In this document: positions 26,801 to 38,233 of the stretch, piece after piece
Layout: every line of letters starts with the position of its first letter
How positions within the stretch are numbered: position 1 is the first letter of the stretch
Source: Isoetes taiwanensis
Taxonomy: Eukaryota; Streptophyta; Lycopodiopsida; Isoetales; Isoetaceae
Direction: 5' to 3'
NCBI GenBank assembly: GCA_021234155.1
Contig: JAJEKV010000008.1
Coordinates: forward strand, 1,569,521 to 1,633,520
Length of the DNA: 64,000 nt
Made by a program: the position numbers and the translations under genes
The notes under the pieces: generated by a model
What the model was told of the DNA's origin: nothing
The model's database searches: none
Seen by the model: only the letters and a program-made list of their open reading frames with translations

Positions 26801-27140
26801 AGCTTTTTCTCATCATTCTCTTCACGACTCAAAAGTATTGCCGATTGTGTTTGTAGATTAAGAACCCTTTTTGCTTACGATGCCATGCTCGGTCGAGAAG
26901 CATTGAAAAAAGGAAAGACAAACTCTAAAAACCAAACGAATCTAGCAAATCTTGAAGAGGCGAAGAAGTAGAAGCCGAGTTGCCGTGATGCCATGCTTTC
27001 GACTAAAACCATTGCTCGAAGCTTTCCATACAAAGTGGGGTTTGCCGGTTCGAAGCGGCCCCAAAGAATGAGGGTGACCGCTAATTTATCTTTACCAAGA
27101 GCAAGTTTGTATGATTTTCAAGATATTCTAAGGATATCTT
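23892..27140. other. AT-rich intervening DNA without a recognised gene
   Basis: I see no domain, tandem repeat or splice-bounded exon here. Two overlapping minus-strand open frames at 24604-24893 have no family features. Decayed repeat sequence or intergenic spacer is likely. Confidence 0.4.
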
Positions 27141-27202
27141 TGGCATATATCATGAATATGCCTAAACCCCAACAAAAAAGGATTGCCCCCTAGGGGGCAA
27201 CC
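27141..27202. repeat. Twin-palindrome repeat, copy 2
   Basis: It has the same two inverted repeats as at 6311-6372: GGCATATATCATGAATATGCC and TTGCCCCCTAGGGGGCAA. The copies are nearly identical over about 60 bp, while the flanks show little match. It lies about 140 bp left of an LTR-related block. Confidence 0.6.
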
Positions 27203-27339
27203 CAAAAATTCTCCCACTTTCTGCGGTTCAAAGGCGAATTTTCATTCCATTTCTTAACTAGGCAGTTAATCTACCTATTTAGGGTCATGGTTGTCTTTGG
27301 ATCTTGGTCAACCAAGACCCGGTGTTACGATGCCATTCG

Positions 27340-28944
27340 ATGCTCCCCACTAAATATACAGCGTTAGAGTAGATATGTCTCGCGGGGGAAATCCCCCCAT
27401 CCAAAGACATCTGCTGCGGGGGCCCTCCGTTTGCCCTCATTCCCGGATGGCACGGGGAGACATGAAGGTGTCTTGCACGCCCACCTCCTATGGGCTCCTA
27501 TAACGGCCAGGAAGCATAAACATAAACATCAACAATATAACAACACAAGCGGCTACCGAAGGGGTAGTACCATCTATTCATCCATAGATCCATCATAGAT
27601 ATCAATACATCATCATCACATGAGCTCCTACCCGGGTTCACTTGGTGGGAAAGTAAATTGACAAATTGGAGTCTCAAGATATATGATCAGATATAACAAT
27701 GGCCATGCTGGCTATAGACAATGGCTAGGGTTGACCATTCTATCTACCTCTCCTGTGCATACCATGCAAATAGGCCAAATCAAGCTCCTGACTGTAACCT
27801 AGTCCAATGAGGTAGGAGGGGTTGCATCTCCCCCCTCCGGAGAAAATGGCTCCATGGGGCCTAGAGGATCGTGGCGACACATGTTAGGTACCGGCCCGAA
27901 CTCCCGAAACAAGAGCCAGGCGACACATGCAGCTCTTGAGAGTCGAGGGGTGACACCATTGACCAAGGAAGTGTTGGACTCATACCCCGCTTACACGAAA
28001 TGACCGACTATAAGCCTAGCCCGCTATGGGTCCCCAGTAGCTGTGCTCAGCAGGAACCTCTCTCCACTTTGCCATTGACCCCATTATATGTTGCTCAGTC
28101 ACTCCATAGCCTCCATAGCCAGGTGGGCTCTATACACAGGCCGCAAATAATAGGAACTAAGGGGTCTAAACTAAGAGCATCATCTAAATAATAACTACTA
28201 GGCCTCTACCCCCTTCCCAATACAAGAGGTGCAAACATGATCAACCAACATCATATATCCACATAACATGATAAATAATGAGAATAACATCTAATCCTAA
28301 TCACATGCATCTAACTTACAGTTAGGGTTCATTGATTAGAGTTTGAGATCCAAGCTGAGGGTTCTAGAATGGCTCTACTAGAGATACGAAATGCTAACTC
28401 ATCTGGAATCCTAACTTCCAGATGATTTACCAAGGAATCTACTCCAAATACCTGCTTTGAAGGACTTCCATCCACTCCCGATGTCTCCATCGCTCTGCAA
28501 GTGGTTCGGGGTAGCTCCCACTCCTTCTGACATGTACACGCCCCTGGGGCTACTGAGCTATGCTGTGTTGCAGCAGACGATTTTCGAAATGGTGTTTCGA
28601 GCATGAACAGGGTTCCAAGACTGTAGGAGCCGAAAAATGGCCTAGGGTTAGGATTTGGCCATTAGTATGTCAGGTTGCCATGTCACGCCACGTGGCTCCA
28701 ATAGGGTGCGTCCATATGAGGGGTGGCCAATAGGATGGAGCCATGTGGAAATGGTTCCATACCTAAGGTTAGCTAAGTTATGTATAATAACTTAGCCATG
28801 TTCCCTTCTCCATACTAAGGTATTACAAGGCTACTATGGTAGGCTTGTATGGTGACGTGGCCTAAAATATACATATTTATACCGTATATTTAAAGGGAAT
28901 GTCATATCTATGGCATGCAATCTAGTTACAATGAATTATCACAA
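27340..28944 (-). repeat. Diverged LTR related to the gypsy composite
   Basis: It aligns loosely but collinearly with 10917-12460. Shared blocks include 'ggggccctcc', 'accgaaggggt' versus 'acgaaggg', 'aatggctagggttg', 'ggctccatgg' and 'taataggaact' versus 'taataggactct'. On the minus strand it starts TGTGATAATTC after a purine-rich GGGAAAGAGGGAAGAA at 28951-28966, which resembles a polypurine tract. No pol was found to the right, so a solo or truncated element is likely. The left edge is approximate. It is older than, or from another subfamily than, the 6612-23885 block. Confidence 0.5.
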
Positions 28945-28966
28945 ACAATTCTTCCCTCTTTCCCAT

Positions 28967-30396
28967 CTCATCGGTACATAATTTATTAGCTTCCATCTAC
29001 GACATGCTTAAAACCAATCTGCAGCCTATGAAGTCTCAAAGAGATCAGTGAAGACCCTACTTGAAAAAGATGTTTAATGCAGCCTATAAGCTCCAGGATC
29101 TCAGCTAATCTGACAATCCTCCTGATGCAATCCAGTCTCCTCAGCAACTCAATCCGCCTCCTTCCTAGAGGCACAAGGGCGACCACTTTGCTTTTATAAA
29201 ATTCATATCGTATGTATGCCAAGAAAGTTATGTATTGGATCGTATACAAGACCATCAAGTGGCCTGGATTGTTACATCCTTGAGCTGCCCTTGTTGCCAA
29301 TAAACTGTGCAATCATGGCAATTGATACTTTGGGGCATTTCTTGAAACATTTTCATAACCTTTTTAGAATAGCCTTTCTTAAGATAAGCTGCAACCATAA
29401 AGGTCAATGGCACTACGAAATAGAAAAATCGACTTCAAACAAGCAAAAACTTATCTCCATGAATTGGTCTCCTAGAATATGAGAAATAGAGCAGTTCTCG
29501 CAATACTGTAAATTTGCAAGAAATACTACATTTTTAGCGATGTTGCTACTCAAGAGAGTATCTCGACTGGTTGTAACGCTCTTTTCGAAAGAGCAACAAT
29601 GTACAATACAACAATTGCAACACCAGAGAATGGATAAGAAAAACGAAGGAAACTTAAGGTTAAAGTCTTAAGAAAATAAATTAGGGCAAAATGAGCTTTC
29701 TAATGGGCCAATGAATTTTCTGGCGTTCAAAAAGCGAAAAATCTTAGGTCTATATTCACAAGGAAAAATATAAAAACAATTTTCATCGCCAGAAATACAA
29801 CCAGTAATTGTGGCTGTGAGATCATTAGATACGCCTAGAATATCTCAAGATGCTCAAACCCACCCTCTCCTGGATGAATTGCCCCTTAAGAGCATGCAGT
29901 CCAAAAATAAAAAATAGCTCTATCAAACGGCTGACCAGTTTTGTAATTTTCTAAATGAGAATTATAAATTTTTAAAACTCACATTTTTCAGTTGAAATTA
30001 ATCGCTACTGAAGGCTAAGTTGGTTGGCTTAGAATGGAATGGAATGGACAAATGGCCTATGGGACCTAGTGAGTGCGTGTCATGTTTATATTTATATTAG
30101 GAAAGGCCCTACGTTAGTTCATTTCAAGTGTAATTTAGAATATTTGTGGTTGTAGGAAAAAGTCTGTACATCTGGAACCTTCCAGCAGCGCGTACACGGA
30201 TTCGCGATTCGGGGCTTGAGGTCCAGCTTAGTTTTCGGGTCCTTTATATCAGCAGGACCCAAATCCTACCTTGTTTTGATCCTACTTTCGGCTTTTGGGT
30301 CTTTCTGATCTTCATCAGCTGGATCCGAAAATTAATCTTTGAAATTCTGCTAAGTACGTTGTTGCCCCAGAACTCATATTGAACCCTAGAACGTCC
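28967..30396. other. Spacer and upstream region of the CHIP gene
   Basis: There is no recognised gene. A minus-strand open frame at 28986-29312 (108 codons, rich in R, L and I) has no family features. It lies on the inner side of the diverged LTR, so it may be element-derived. The final few hundred bases before 30447 should contain the CHIP promoter. Confidence 0.35.
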
Positions 30397-30403
30397 TATA
30401 AAT
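30397..30403 (+). promoter_or_regulatory. Candidate TATA box of the CHIP gene
   Basis: TATAAAT lies about 50 bp upstream of the CHIP start codon. This predicts transcription starting near 30425-30435 and a very short 5' UTR. The position is plausible, but upstream non-coding exons cannot be excluded. Confidence 0.4.
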
Positions 30404-30446
30404 CCATCGTCTTTTTTGAAGCTTAAATAATGCTCCCTGCGTATCC

Positions 30447-32338
30447 ATGGCACTAAGTACAGAAAAGCAAGCAGAAGAGCTTAAGGAGAAGGGCAACTTG
30501 TATTTTAAAAAGGAAAAACTGGGAGCTGCCATTGAAGCTTATACTGAGGTACCCTTCAATCTATTGTTGGTGCATATATTTTGGATCCTCTGTACATTGT
30601 TAACTGTAGATTTTTTGTGCCATCAAATATGTGGAAGGTATGCTAAACAGTTATGCTTTAGAAATAATATTAGCAATTCATTTTCTTGTCAGGAAGAGCA
30701 ATAAGAGGCTTTGTAAGCTAGAAGAAGAGATTTGAATTTCGATCACCAAATTATGACTAGTGAGTCTTCTTTATATAATCCCTTAGGTGCCTTGCAGACA
30801 GGACGAGTCAGGGTTGTATCTCCTTATTCTAGGCTTGCCCATCAATTTGTAGGCTCAGAATGCTTGCTCATGGCTGTTGTGAAAAATAATTTGCCTGCTT
30901 GAAATTTATTGCTCATCAATCTTATCGATTATGTGTTTGGTTTCAGGCAATTACCTTGCGTCCTGATATAGCGGTCTACTGGACAAACAGAGCGCTCTGC
31001 CATAGGAAAAGAGAGTAAGACTCTAAAGAGCCACATTCTTATTAAATGTGATGATGCTGCTGAAATAACATTGCTGATTGGAAAATGTAGTGATTGGGAA
31101 CACGTAGAAGCTGATTGTAGAAAGGCCTTGGAGCTTGAGGGTAGTGTAAAGGTCAGTATCTTATTTCATTTTGTCCTCGGCTCGACTGCGCAATCATTGA
31201 TTTAATTTCAATCACGCAGGCACATTACTTGTTGGGATTGGCTTTGCTCCAAAAGAAGCAATATGATGAAGCTACAAAACAACTTCAAAGGGTAAGCTAG
31301 TATGTTAGTTTGATTCCATGTCATATTAGCTAGCAAAGACTAAAATTAAGATGGTGTCTCCCTAATAATTATCTCCGATCTCTCCAGAAAAATGAAAATC
31401 CAATCTATATCTAAATCTCCTGAACATCTACGATGAGTTGCACAATACATTTGCAAGCCAGAATTATGAATAACATAAATTTTACTCTGTTAGGCCCTGG
31501 ATCTTGGAAGGGGAGTGAAACCTGCAAGTAATATTGTGGACGAGATATGGGCGGAACTTTCTAGAGCAAAATATTCTGAATGGGAATCTATCTCTAGCGC
31601 GCGACGCCGTAGACAAGCAGAATTAAGGTTAGGCACAACTCTGCAGCAAAACTTTGATTGTATCTTATGTCATATAAAATACTGAGTTATTCTTGTTGTG
31701 ACGCGGTAGAGAACTTTGCAAATCCCTAATTAAAGCAGAACATGAAAAGGAAGTAAGGAGATTATCTCAGAAGTTGTCAAACAACAGTGAATATCCTGAA
31801 GTAGTTGTTATTCATGATGATAGTCAAGATGTTGACAACGAATTTCTACAAGATGGAAAAGTTAAATTGGATCTAGCAAGAGTACATGAAAAGTACCAGG
31901 AAAGACTTGGTGCCTTGGATGAAGTTTTTAGCAAGGCTTCCGTTTCGGACACTCCTGCGGAGGTAATCATTATAGTTTTCCGTTGATAACCTTAATGTTC
32001 AAACATCATTTTACATGAGGGGTTCAAATATGCTTTGTCAGGTGCCAGACTACTTATGTTGTCAGATAACTACAGAAATATTCAAAGACCCTGTTGTTAC
32101 TCCAAGTGGCGTCACATATGAAAGGGCGGTGCTCTTGGAACATCTTCGAAAGGTCTTTATGCTTGTCTGTCACCTAATTTTTGAATTATGGCATTCCTGA
32201 ATTGATTTTTCACAGGTTGGGAAGTTTGACCCAGTAACCCGAGCTCCCCTTCAACCTGATCAGCTTGTACCTAATCTTGCCATCAAGGAGGCAGTTCAGG
32301 CTTATTTAGCTGAGCATGGATGGGCATATAGAACATAA
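30447..32338 (+). CDS. CHIP: E3 ubiquitin-protein ligase CHIP (TPR + U-box), 8 exons
   Basis: CHIP binds the C-terminal tails of Hsp70/Hsp90 through TPRs and, through its U-box, recruits an E2 to ubiquitinate chaperone clients in the cytosol. Inferred exons are 30447-30548, 30947-31014, 31091-31151, 31220-31291, 31494-31627, 31710-31962, 32042-32152 and 32216-32338. All introns are GT-AG, the frame is kept throughout, and the product is 307 residues with stop TAA. TPRs cover about residues 7-110 (KEKGN clamp motif at 13-17, then YWTNRALCHRKRDDW and AHYLLGLALLQKKQYDEA). A charged helical linker covers about 110-230. The U-box covers about 231-300 (CCQITTEIFKDPVVTPSG, YERAVLLEHL, VGKFDPVTR, LVPNLAIKEAV), and the protein ends WAYRT. 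The start context is tccATGGC. Arabidopsis CHIP is about 278 residues, so this one is slightly longer, mostly in the linker. No break was seen; it looks functional. No canonical AATAAA was seen just downstream. Confidence 0.93.
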
Positions 32339-33439
32339 TGAATCTCAAGCATTTGTTTTGCCTTTGGAAGGTGGCTCATCTTATAAGCATACGCATTCTT
32401 GTTTGCCATCAATCAGTTGAATTACCTAAGCTCATGCTTGTAAAATAACGCCATTTTCCCCTTTTCTGGTTCCCATGGAAGTTTCAGGAGCTGTATTATT
32501 GGTCTGCCGCGTGGTTCGTTGATTTATCTATAATTCAAGAGTTTTCGTATTGATTCATTTCTCAAATTGATGCCTTTTGAGAAAATGTTTTAATAGGAGT
32601 GCATGTGTGGCCAGAGGTATATGTATAACCGTTCAGAATTGGGGCGACTATTCATTATCAAGAGTGGCCTAACAATGTCTTAAAGAGCAGTGTTCCAAAG
32701 AATTACTAGTTTGAAACTAGACGTCTGATATATGTTTAGTGGTCCCATTGATAACGACCTAATGTGCAACAAATAATTTGTGCAAATAAAGGTGGATTGT
32801 GGAAACTTCAGTTTGTGACCATGTATGAGCATGATATATGTGGCATTTTTTACATCCGTTTCCCTCATTCAAACCTTTCATGCTACCATAAGTATTTAAA
32901 ACAACAATTCAAGTTTATATGTTCACACCCTACGCGGTAGTCCTTGGTCATGTAAGCACACGTTCATCCATGCCCCAACTTTAATAGACTGAAATAAGTG
33001 TTCTGGATACTATAATACTAGCATTATGGCTAACAAGGACTATATGACTATAATACTAGCATTATGGCTAACAAGGACTATATGACGGTTGTTTTAACAT
33101 TTTGGTTGTCATTGATGTTTTTGTTTGCATTCACATTATTCATAATGGTATATGTTGTTTGTGATTATGTGAAGGCATTACATAGATCATGACTAGATGT
33201 AATTTTTCATTTTACATCTTCTTTCCTTTTGTGTGGTACCACCTTCTTTTATTATTTATATAACTTCAATTTTGCATTTGCAGACAATGAGTGCATGATA
33301 TTGAAACATATTTATATCTATTGCATTACATGTGTGGAGAGGGAGATGAAATATACAGGGCAATCGTCGAATCCTTGAAAACGTATTAAACAACATATGA
33401 AGAAGCCAAATAAGAAAATGGCTAAAGATATTGTTTTGT
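32339..33439. other. 3' flank of CHIP and spacer
   Basis: This should contain the CHIP 3' UTR. No coding feature was recognised; a minus-strand 62-codon frame at 32680-32868 lacks features. A short tandem duplication is listed separately. Confidence 0.4.
33009..33084. repeat. Two-copy tandem duplication, 38 bp unit
   Basis: The unit beginning ACTATAATACTAGCATTATG occurs twice back to back with no visible difference. This indicates a recent slippage or duplication event. Confidence 0.85.
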
Positions 33440-34840
33440 ACGACCAAGTAAATCACCTTTTGCGAGTCCCGTTTTACTTGTTAAGAAGAAAGACGGTACT
33501 ATGCGGATGTGCATAGATTACCGAGCGCTTAACAAGGCAACCGTAAAGGATAGATATCCTTTACCCCGGGTCGATGATATTTTGGATCATCTTGGGGGTG
33601 CCAAATGGTTTACCAAGATTGACCTCCGTAGTGGATATCATCAGATTAAGATTCGGGAAGGGGATGAACCTAAGACTGCGTTCAGAACTCATCAGGGACA
33701 TTATGAGTGCTCACAAATGCGTCCGCAACCTTTATGCGGCTAATGAATCAAAGTGTTCTCTGAGCAGTTGGACAAATTTGTCGAGGTCTTTTTAGATGAT
33801 ATTCTCATCTATTCGCAAACTGTTGAAGAACATTTCGCTCATTTGGAACACGTTCTTCGGGGATTTTGCGGGACCACAAGCTCTTTGCTAAGATTTCCAA
33901 ATGTGATTTCTTTAAGCAGCAGTGGCTTATTTGGGACATATCTTGTCACGGTGGCGGTGTATCCCCGGATCCCGCTAAGGTACAAGTGGTACAAACAATG
34001 GCTTCCGCGAAAAATGTAAATGAAGTTACGGTTTTCGGGATTAGCCACGTATTACCGTAAATTTGTACCTAAATTTTCTAAAGTTGTTGCTCCTCTCTCG
34101 ATCTTTTGAAGAAAGATCCACGATTTTTGTGTGGGGGGAGAGCAAAGAAGAGGCGTTCGGCGCATTAAGGATTTGCTAGTGGCGATCACGTGCTAAAAGT
34201 GCCCGATTTGAATCGGGCATTTGAGGTCTATCTTGGCGACGGCATGGGCAAGCGAAGAGGTGCGATATTGATGCGGCCGTGGGTCATGTAGTGGCTTATG
34301 AAAGTCGAAAACTAAGTCTGCGGAAAGGAATTATGCAACGTATGAGCAAGAGTTGGCGGCTATTGTGCATGCGTTAAAGGCGTGGAGGCACTACTTGCGT
34401 AGTGGGGACGAGCCAAAGCAGCGTGAAGTTTATCGTCTATCTGGACACCATAAACCGTTAAGGTTCTTGCAAAGTCAAGCGAAATTAGCCCGAGAGCGAG
34501 GCTAGGTGGTGGATTTCCTCCATGAGTTCCATTTTTCCATTGAGCATCTGGCGGGCAAAAATAACTTGATTCTTGCCGATGCATTATCAAGGGTTAAGCA
34601 TATTAATACCTTGGCGACTTTGGCAAGTGATCTTATACAAAAGATCAAGGATGCATATCGAGGATCAGCAAGTTAGGCAATGGTCAAGCTTCGGGAGCTG
34701 CGGGGGTGAGCAAGAGGGTTTGCATTTCTATAAGAGGAGAATTTATGTTCCTTCGAGTGGAAACCTTAGGGGAGTCAATTCTACGTGAGCACCATGACAC
34801 TCCACAAGGCTGGGCATGGAGGTGAATGGAAGGCGTATAT
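33440..34840 (+). mobile_element. Ty3/gypsy pol fragment, broken
   Basis: Plus-strand motifs are, in order: RT ([21 protein letters not shown] near 33500-33563, [17 protein letters not shown], then VEVFLDDILIYSQ near 33780-33820), RNase H-like text (around 34300-34450) and the pre-integrase block (NNLILADALSRV near 34560-34600). No LTRs, gag or integrase core were found, so this is an internal scrap. It differs in sequence from the composite at 6612-23885. It carries several breaks. Confidence 0.8.
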
Positions 34841-35159
34841 ATTACTTTTTACCGTCATACGAACCTTCTTATGTTTTAGCATTGCAAGCACCATAGCCAG
34901 ATTTCAGTTTATTCTTTAATTGAATGCTCTAGTAATGTAAGAACAAAGAACAAAGGATCATAAGCTCTCGTACAAATCTTCGGCTTCCACTATTTTCAAG
35001 TCATTCCTTGTTCTGTGTTTTAGAAGTCTGTCTATGTGATAAGATGTTATATCTTGAAAGCTTGAAGTTGTCAAAATAGGGAATGAAGTAACAAATGCAG
35101 TAAAAGATGGAGTCCAAACAAGTCAGATCTTAATGGCTGCAATATCATATATATAAAGA
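34841..35159. other. Spacer, nothing recognised
   Basis: I see no gene or named repeat in this stretch, which separates a gypsy scrap from a purine tract. Confidence 0.4.
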
Positions 35160-35545
35160 ATAGGGAAAAAAAAAAATAAAAAAAGGAAAAGGAAAAGGAA
35201 AAAGGAAAAGGGGAAAAGGAAAAGAAAAAGGAAAAAGAAAAAAAAAAAAAAAAAAGAAAAAAAAAAAGAAAGAAGGAAGAAGGGAAGGAAGAAGGAAGAA
35301 GGAAAAAGGAAAAAAAAAAGGGGAAAAAGGGGAAAGGGAAAAAAAAAAAAAAAAAGAAGAAAGAAGGAAGAAAAAAGAAGAAAGAAGAAGAAGAAAGAAG
35401 AAAGAAGAAAGAAGAAAGAAGAAAGAAGAAAGAAGAAAGAAGAAAGAAGAAAGAAAAAAAGAAAAAAAAGGAGAAGGGAAGAAGGGAGAAGGGAGAAGGG
35501 AAAATGAAAAAAAGAAAAACAAAAAAGGAAAAAAGAATCAGCAAA
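35160..35545. repeat. Purine-only (GA-rich) low-complexity tract
   Basis: About 385 bp is almost entirely A and G on the plus strand, including GAAGAAA-type trinucleotide and heptanucleotide runs, GGAAAA runs and poly(A). Three long minus-strand open frames made of F, S, L and P are artefacts of this composition. Such strand-asymmetric purine tracts can form triplex DNA and are prone to length change and assembly error. Confidence 0.9.
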
Positions 35546-37266
35546 AATGCGCAACAAGAGGCTTGAACAGCCTTAGGGTGGATTTAACTTGTTATTAGGA
35601 GAGCATATAGGAGACAAAGTATTAGATCTTGTAGACATTAGGCTGCCATTAAAATGAAAGGCTAGATTTAAACATTAGTATGTATGGATAATCTGTGTAA
35701 ACAAATACAGATATTGGCGTTTTTATTGGGAAACGAAAAGAAACAAGCTAAGGGAGGCATTCATTCTATACTAGACAAATTATTTAATCATAATGCCAAT
35801 CTGCAGCATAGTACATATTAGCATTGTTGAATTGCTTGTGTTGATTTTAAGCACAGGTTTTTCATTGTTTAAGGCTTGAGTGAGTCGAGTTTTGCATGGG
35901 CTTGTTTTTCGTATACAAGATCTGTAATTGGAAGTGTTCTTGGGATGGCCGTTGCGTTAAAAACAATTATAATGTAGTCCGAAGGGGCAAGTGCTTAGTT
36001 TAACAAACATATATTGCATTTCATTTAAAACAATAGTTTTTATGGGAAGCTTTGAGGAGGGTTGGATCTTACAGGCCTTTCAACTTGGAGTGTTATGTTT
36101 CTTTAGTCAAATTTGTTTATATTCATATTCTGATTCCTAAATTGCAACCAGAAAAGTCCTCTCGAGCTTGTAGCCAGTACATTGACTTCATAAATGCATA
36201 CAACACAAAAGGAGGTTTAGCCTATTCAACATTTACTAAGAAAAATATTTTTACACGGTATTAAAATGGTATAAAGGAAAACATATTTTGCACCTGTCCT
36301 ATGCTTTCATATCTTCTTCACATTCAAATATTTTCATCTCATTCTTTCAAAGACAAGCAATCGTCACCACAGCTTTTTGAAGACGAAACAAACTAGAATA
36401 TCATAGTCATGCCATTACCTGTTTGTCAAACAACACACTCTCAAGTTTGTAAAGATATCATATGAATATGCAACGTACATTTCATTACTTCTTAGACTTT
36501 ATACTTTTATATTGATTTTTAGGTTAACCAGCTAGATTTGGGATTAAAAATTTGGTTCTCAATGGTTTGACGTGAAAATCATAGGATTAGAAAGTCATAT
36601 ATGGATTTAAATGTTGATATAACATTATGAGATCAAATTGAGAAGTTTAAAATTTAAAATCCATTTTTCTTTCTTGAATGGCGCCTCAGGGCAAAAGAAT
36701 ACAATTGATGATCAATGATAAACTGAGAGACCCAATGTACCTTTTGGCCCTTGTACCATTATCATGCTAATTATGTACTCCTTCCATTGTCTCTATTTTG
36801 CTTGTTAGGTGGTCACTTACTTAAAAAAGGATGGAATATCTAAAAATGGAAGTCCTGGAGCTAAGGCACTTGGAGGTTTTGCCTTGTGTATGCATGGGTT
36901 GATATTATTAAATTGAATGCTACAAAAGAAGTAAGATGTAAGAAAAGTCTATAGATGTAATATTACATAATAAGATTATGACATTTTATACTATATATTT
37001 TTAAAATTCTACTTTATACATATGACAAGATGTAAGATTATTCAAGTTTATAGATGTAAGATTGTATGGCAAGTTATATGGACTAAGGTTTGGAGAGTGC
37101 CTATGTGGCCTGGCCTAAAAATCCAAAGTGGATATCCGGAATAATAGCAACAGAGTTACTAATCTCAAACATTATACTCTCTCAAATCACTTTCCCCAGC
37201 TTATCTCCATTTCTAGAGAAGGGATAGCCATTGCTAAGAAAAAGGCCTATTTTAAATTGAATACTA
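35546..37266. other. AT-rich spacer left of the copia element
   Basis: No gene was recognised. A plus-strand open frame at 36052-36264 (70 codons) lacks features. The last 180 bp before 37267 contains coding-like text that might be the 5' side of the L1-type LINE, but I could not confirm it. Confidence 0.35.
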
Positions 37267-37445
37267 TGGGTGTAACCCTAAAAGGAACAAATGAGAGACG
37301 CACGTAAACGACATATGTATTGAGGTCTAAATGTGATAAAAACGTAAAGGAGAAAGTGTGACCTATATAGTCGCATTAGGTCACATATGATGGTGTGTCA
37401 TATATGACACTCATATAGAGTAAAGTGTCATATCTCTAATACCCC
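37267..37445 (-). repeat. Copia 3' LTR, outer copy
   Basis: It matches 42093-42278 along its length (shared 'aaaggaacaaatgagagacg', 'tattgaggtctaaatgtgat'). It starts TGGGTGTAACCC and ends AATACCCC on the plus strand. Confidence 0.8.
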
Positions 37446-37606
37446 TTCTGAGACTTTACTTTAACGCACGTAAACGGCATATGTATTGAGGTCTGGATAA
37501 AGCGTGACCTATATAGTCACATTAAGTCACATATGATGACGTGTCATATATGATACGTCATATAGAATAAAGTGTCATGTTTTTAATACCCCTTCTGAGA
37601 CTTTAC
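37446..37606 (-). repeat. Second, partial copia LTR copy with repeated polypurine run
   Basis: From about 37463 to 37592 most of the LTR is repeated. The text 'ttctgagactttact' follows both copies (at 37446 and at 37593). On the minus strand that text is a purine-rich run (AGTCTCAGAA) just before the LTR. The left end is therefore a tandem polypurine run-LTR, polypurine run-LTR arrangement. Confidence 0.75.
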
Positions 37607-37648
37607 TCTATCTGTAAAAGCATTATTAACAGAAAAAAAAGGAAATGA

Positions 37649-38233
37649 TCATGCAGTAGACTGTAATGGCTGAATGTCCAAGCGTAGTTTCATCTGCTGA
37701 AATTTGGAGCCTGCTAGAGGTCTTGTCATCCCATCAGCCAATTGATGAGCAGTCGCACAATATTCAAGTTGCAGATTGGATTCTTGAAGTTGTTCCCTTA
37801 CAAAGCAAACTTGAACATCCAAATGCTTAGTTGGTGGATGATATTGTAAGTTCTTTATGAGATCAATGGCTCCAGAATTGTCCACACACAGTTTGGCTGA
37901 CTTAATTGAAACTTGAAGATCCTGGAATAAATGGAGAAGCCACATCATTTCTTGACTACCTGTGGTCAATGCTTTAAATTCTGCCTCTGTTGTATGCAGA
38001 CTAATAGTAGATTGCTTTTTGGATGACCATGTGATAGCAATGTTTCCTAGCACTGAAATGAAACCAGTTGTGGATCTCCTATAGTCATAATCTGTGCCAG
38101 CATGATCTGCATTTGTATAAAAAACTAATTCACTGTTTTGCTGATTTTTATAAGTAATGCCCTCATTCATAGTGTCTTTGAGGTAAGCTAAAATTCTTTT
38201 GGCTGAGCTAAAATTCTTTTGGCTGCCAACCAA
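37649..38233 (-). mobile_element. Copia RNase H region
   Basis: The 194-codon open stretch has the copia RNase H pattern: FYTNADHAGTDYDYRRSTTG, AITWSSKKQSTISLHTTEAE and VDNSGAIDLIKNLQYHPPTK, ending a few codons before the polypurine run. It is part of the 37267-42278 fossil. Confidence 0.85.

Noticed and set aside
28329-28604. A 91-codon minus-strand frame as a gene
   Set aside because: It lies wholly inside the diverged LTR and matches no protein pattern.
35071-35557. Three overlapping long minus-strand frames made of F, S, L and P
   Set aside because: They arise from the purine-only tract on the other strand and have no protein character.
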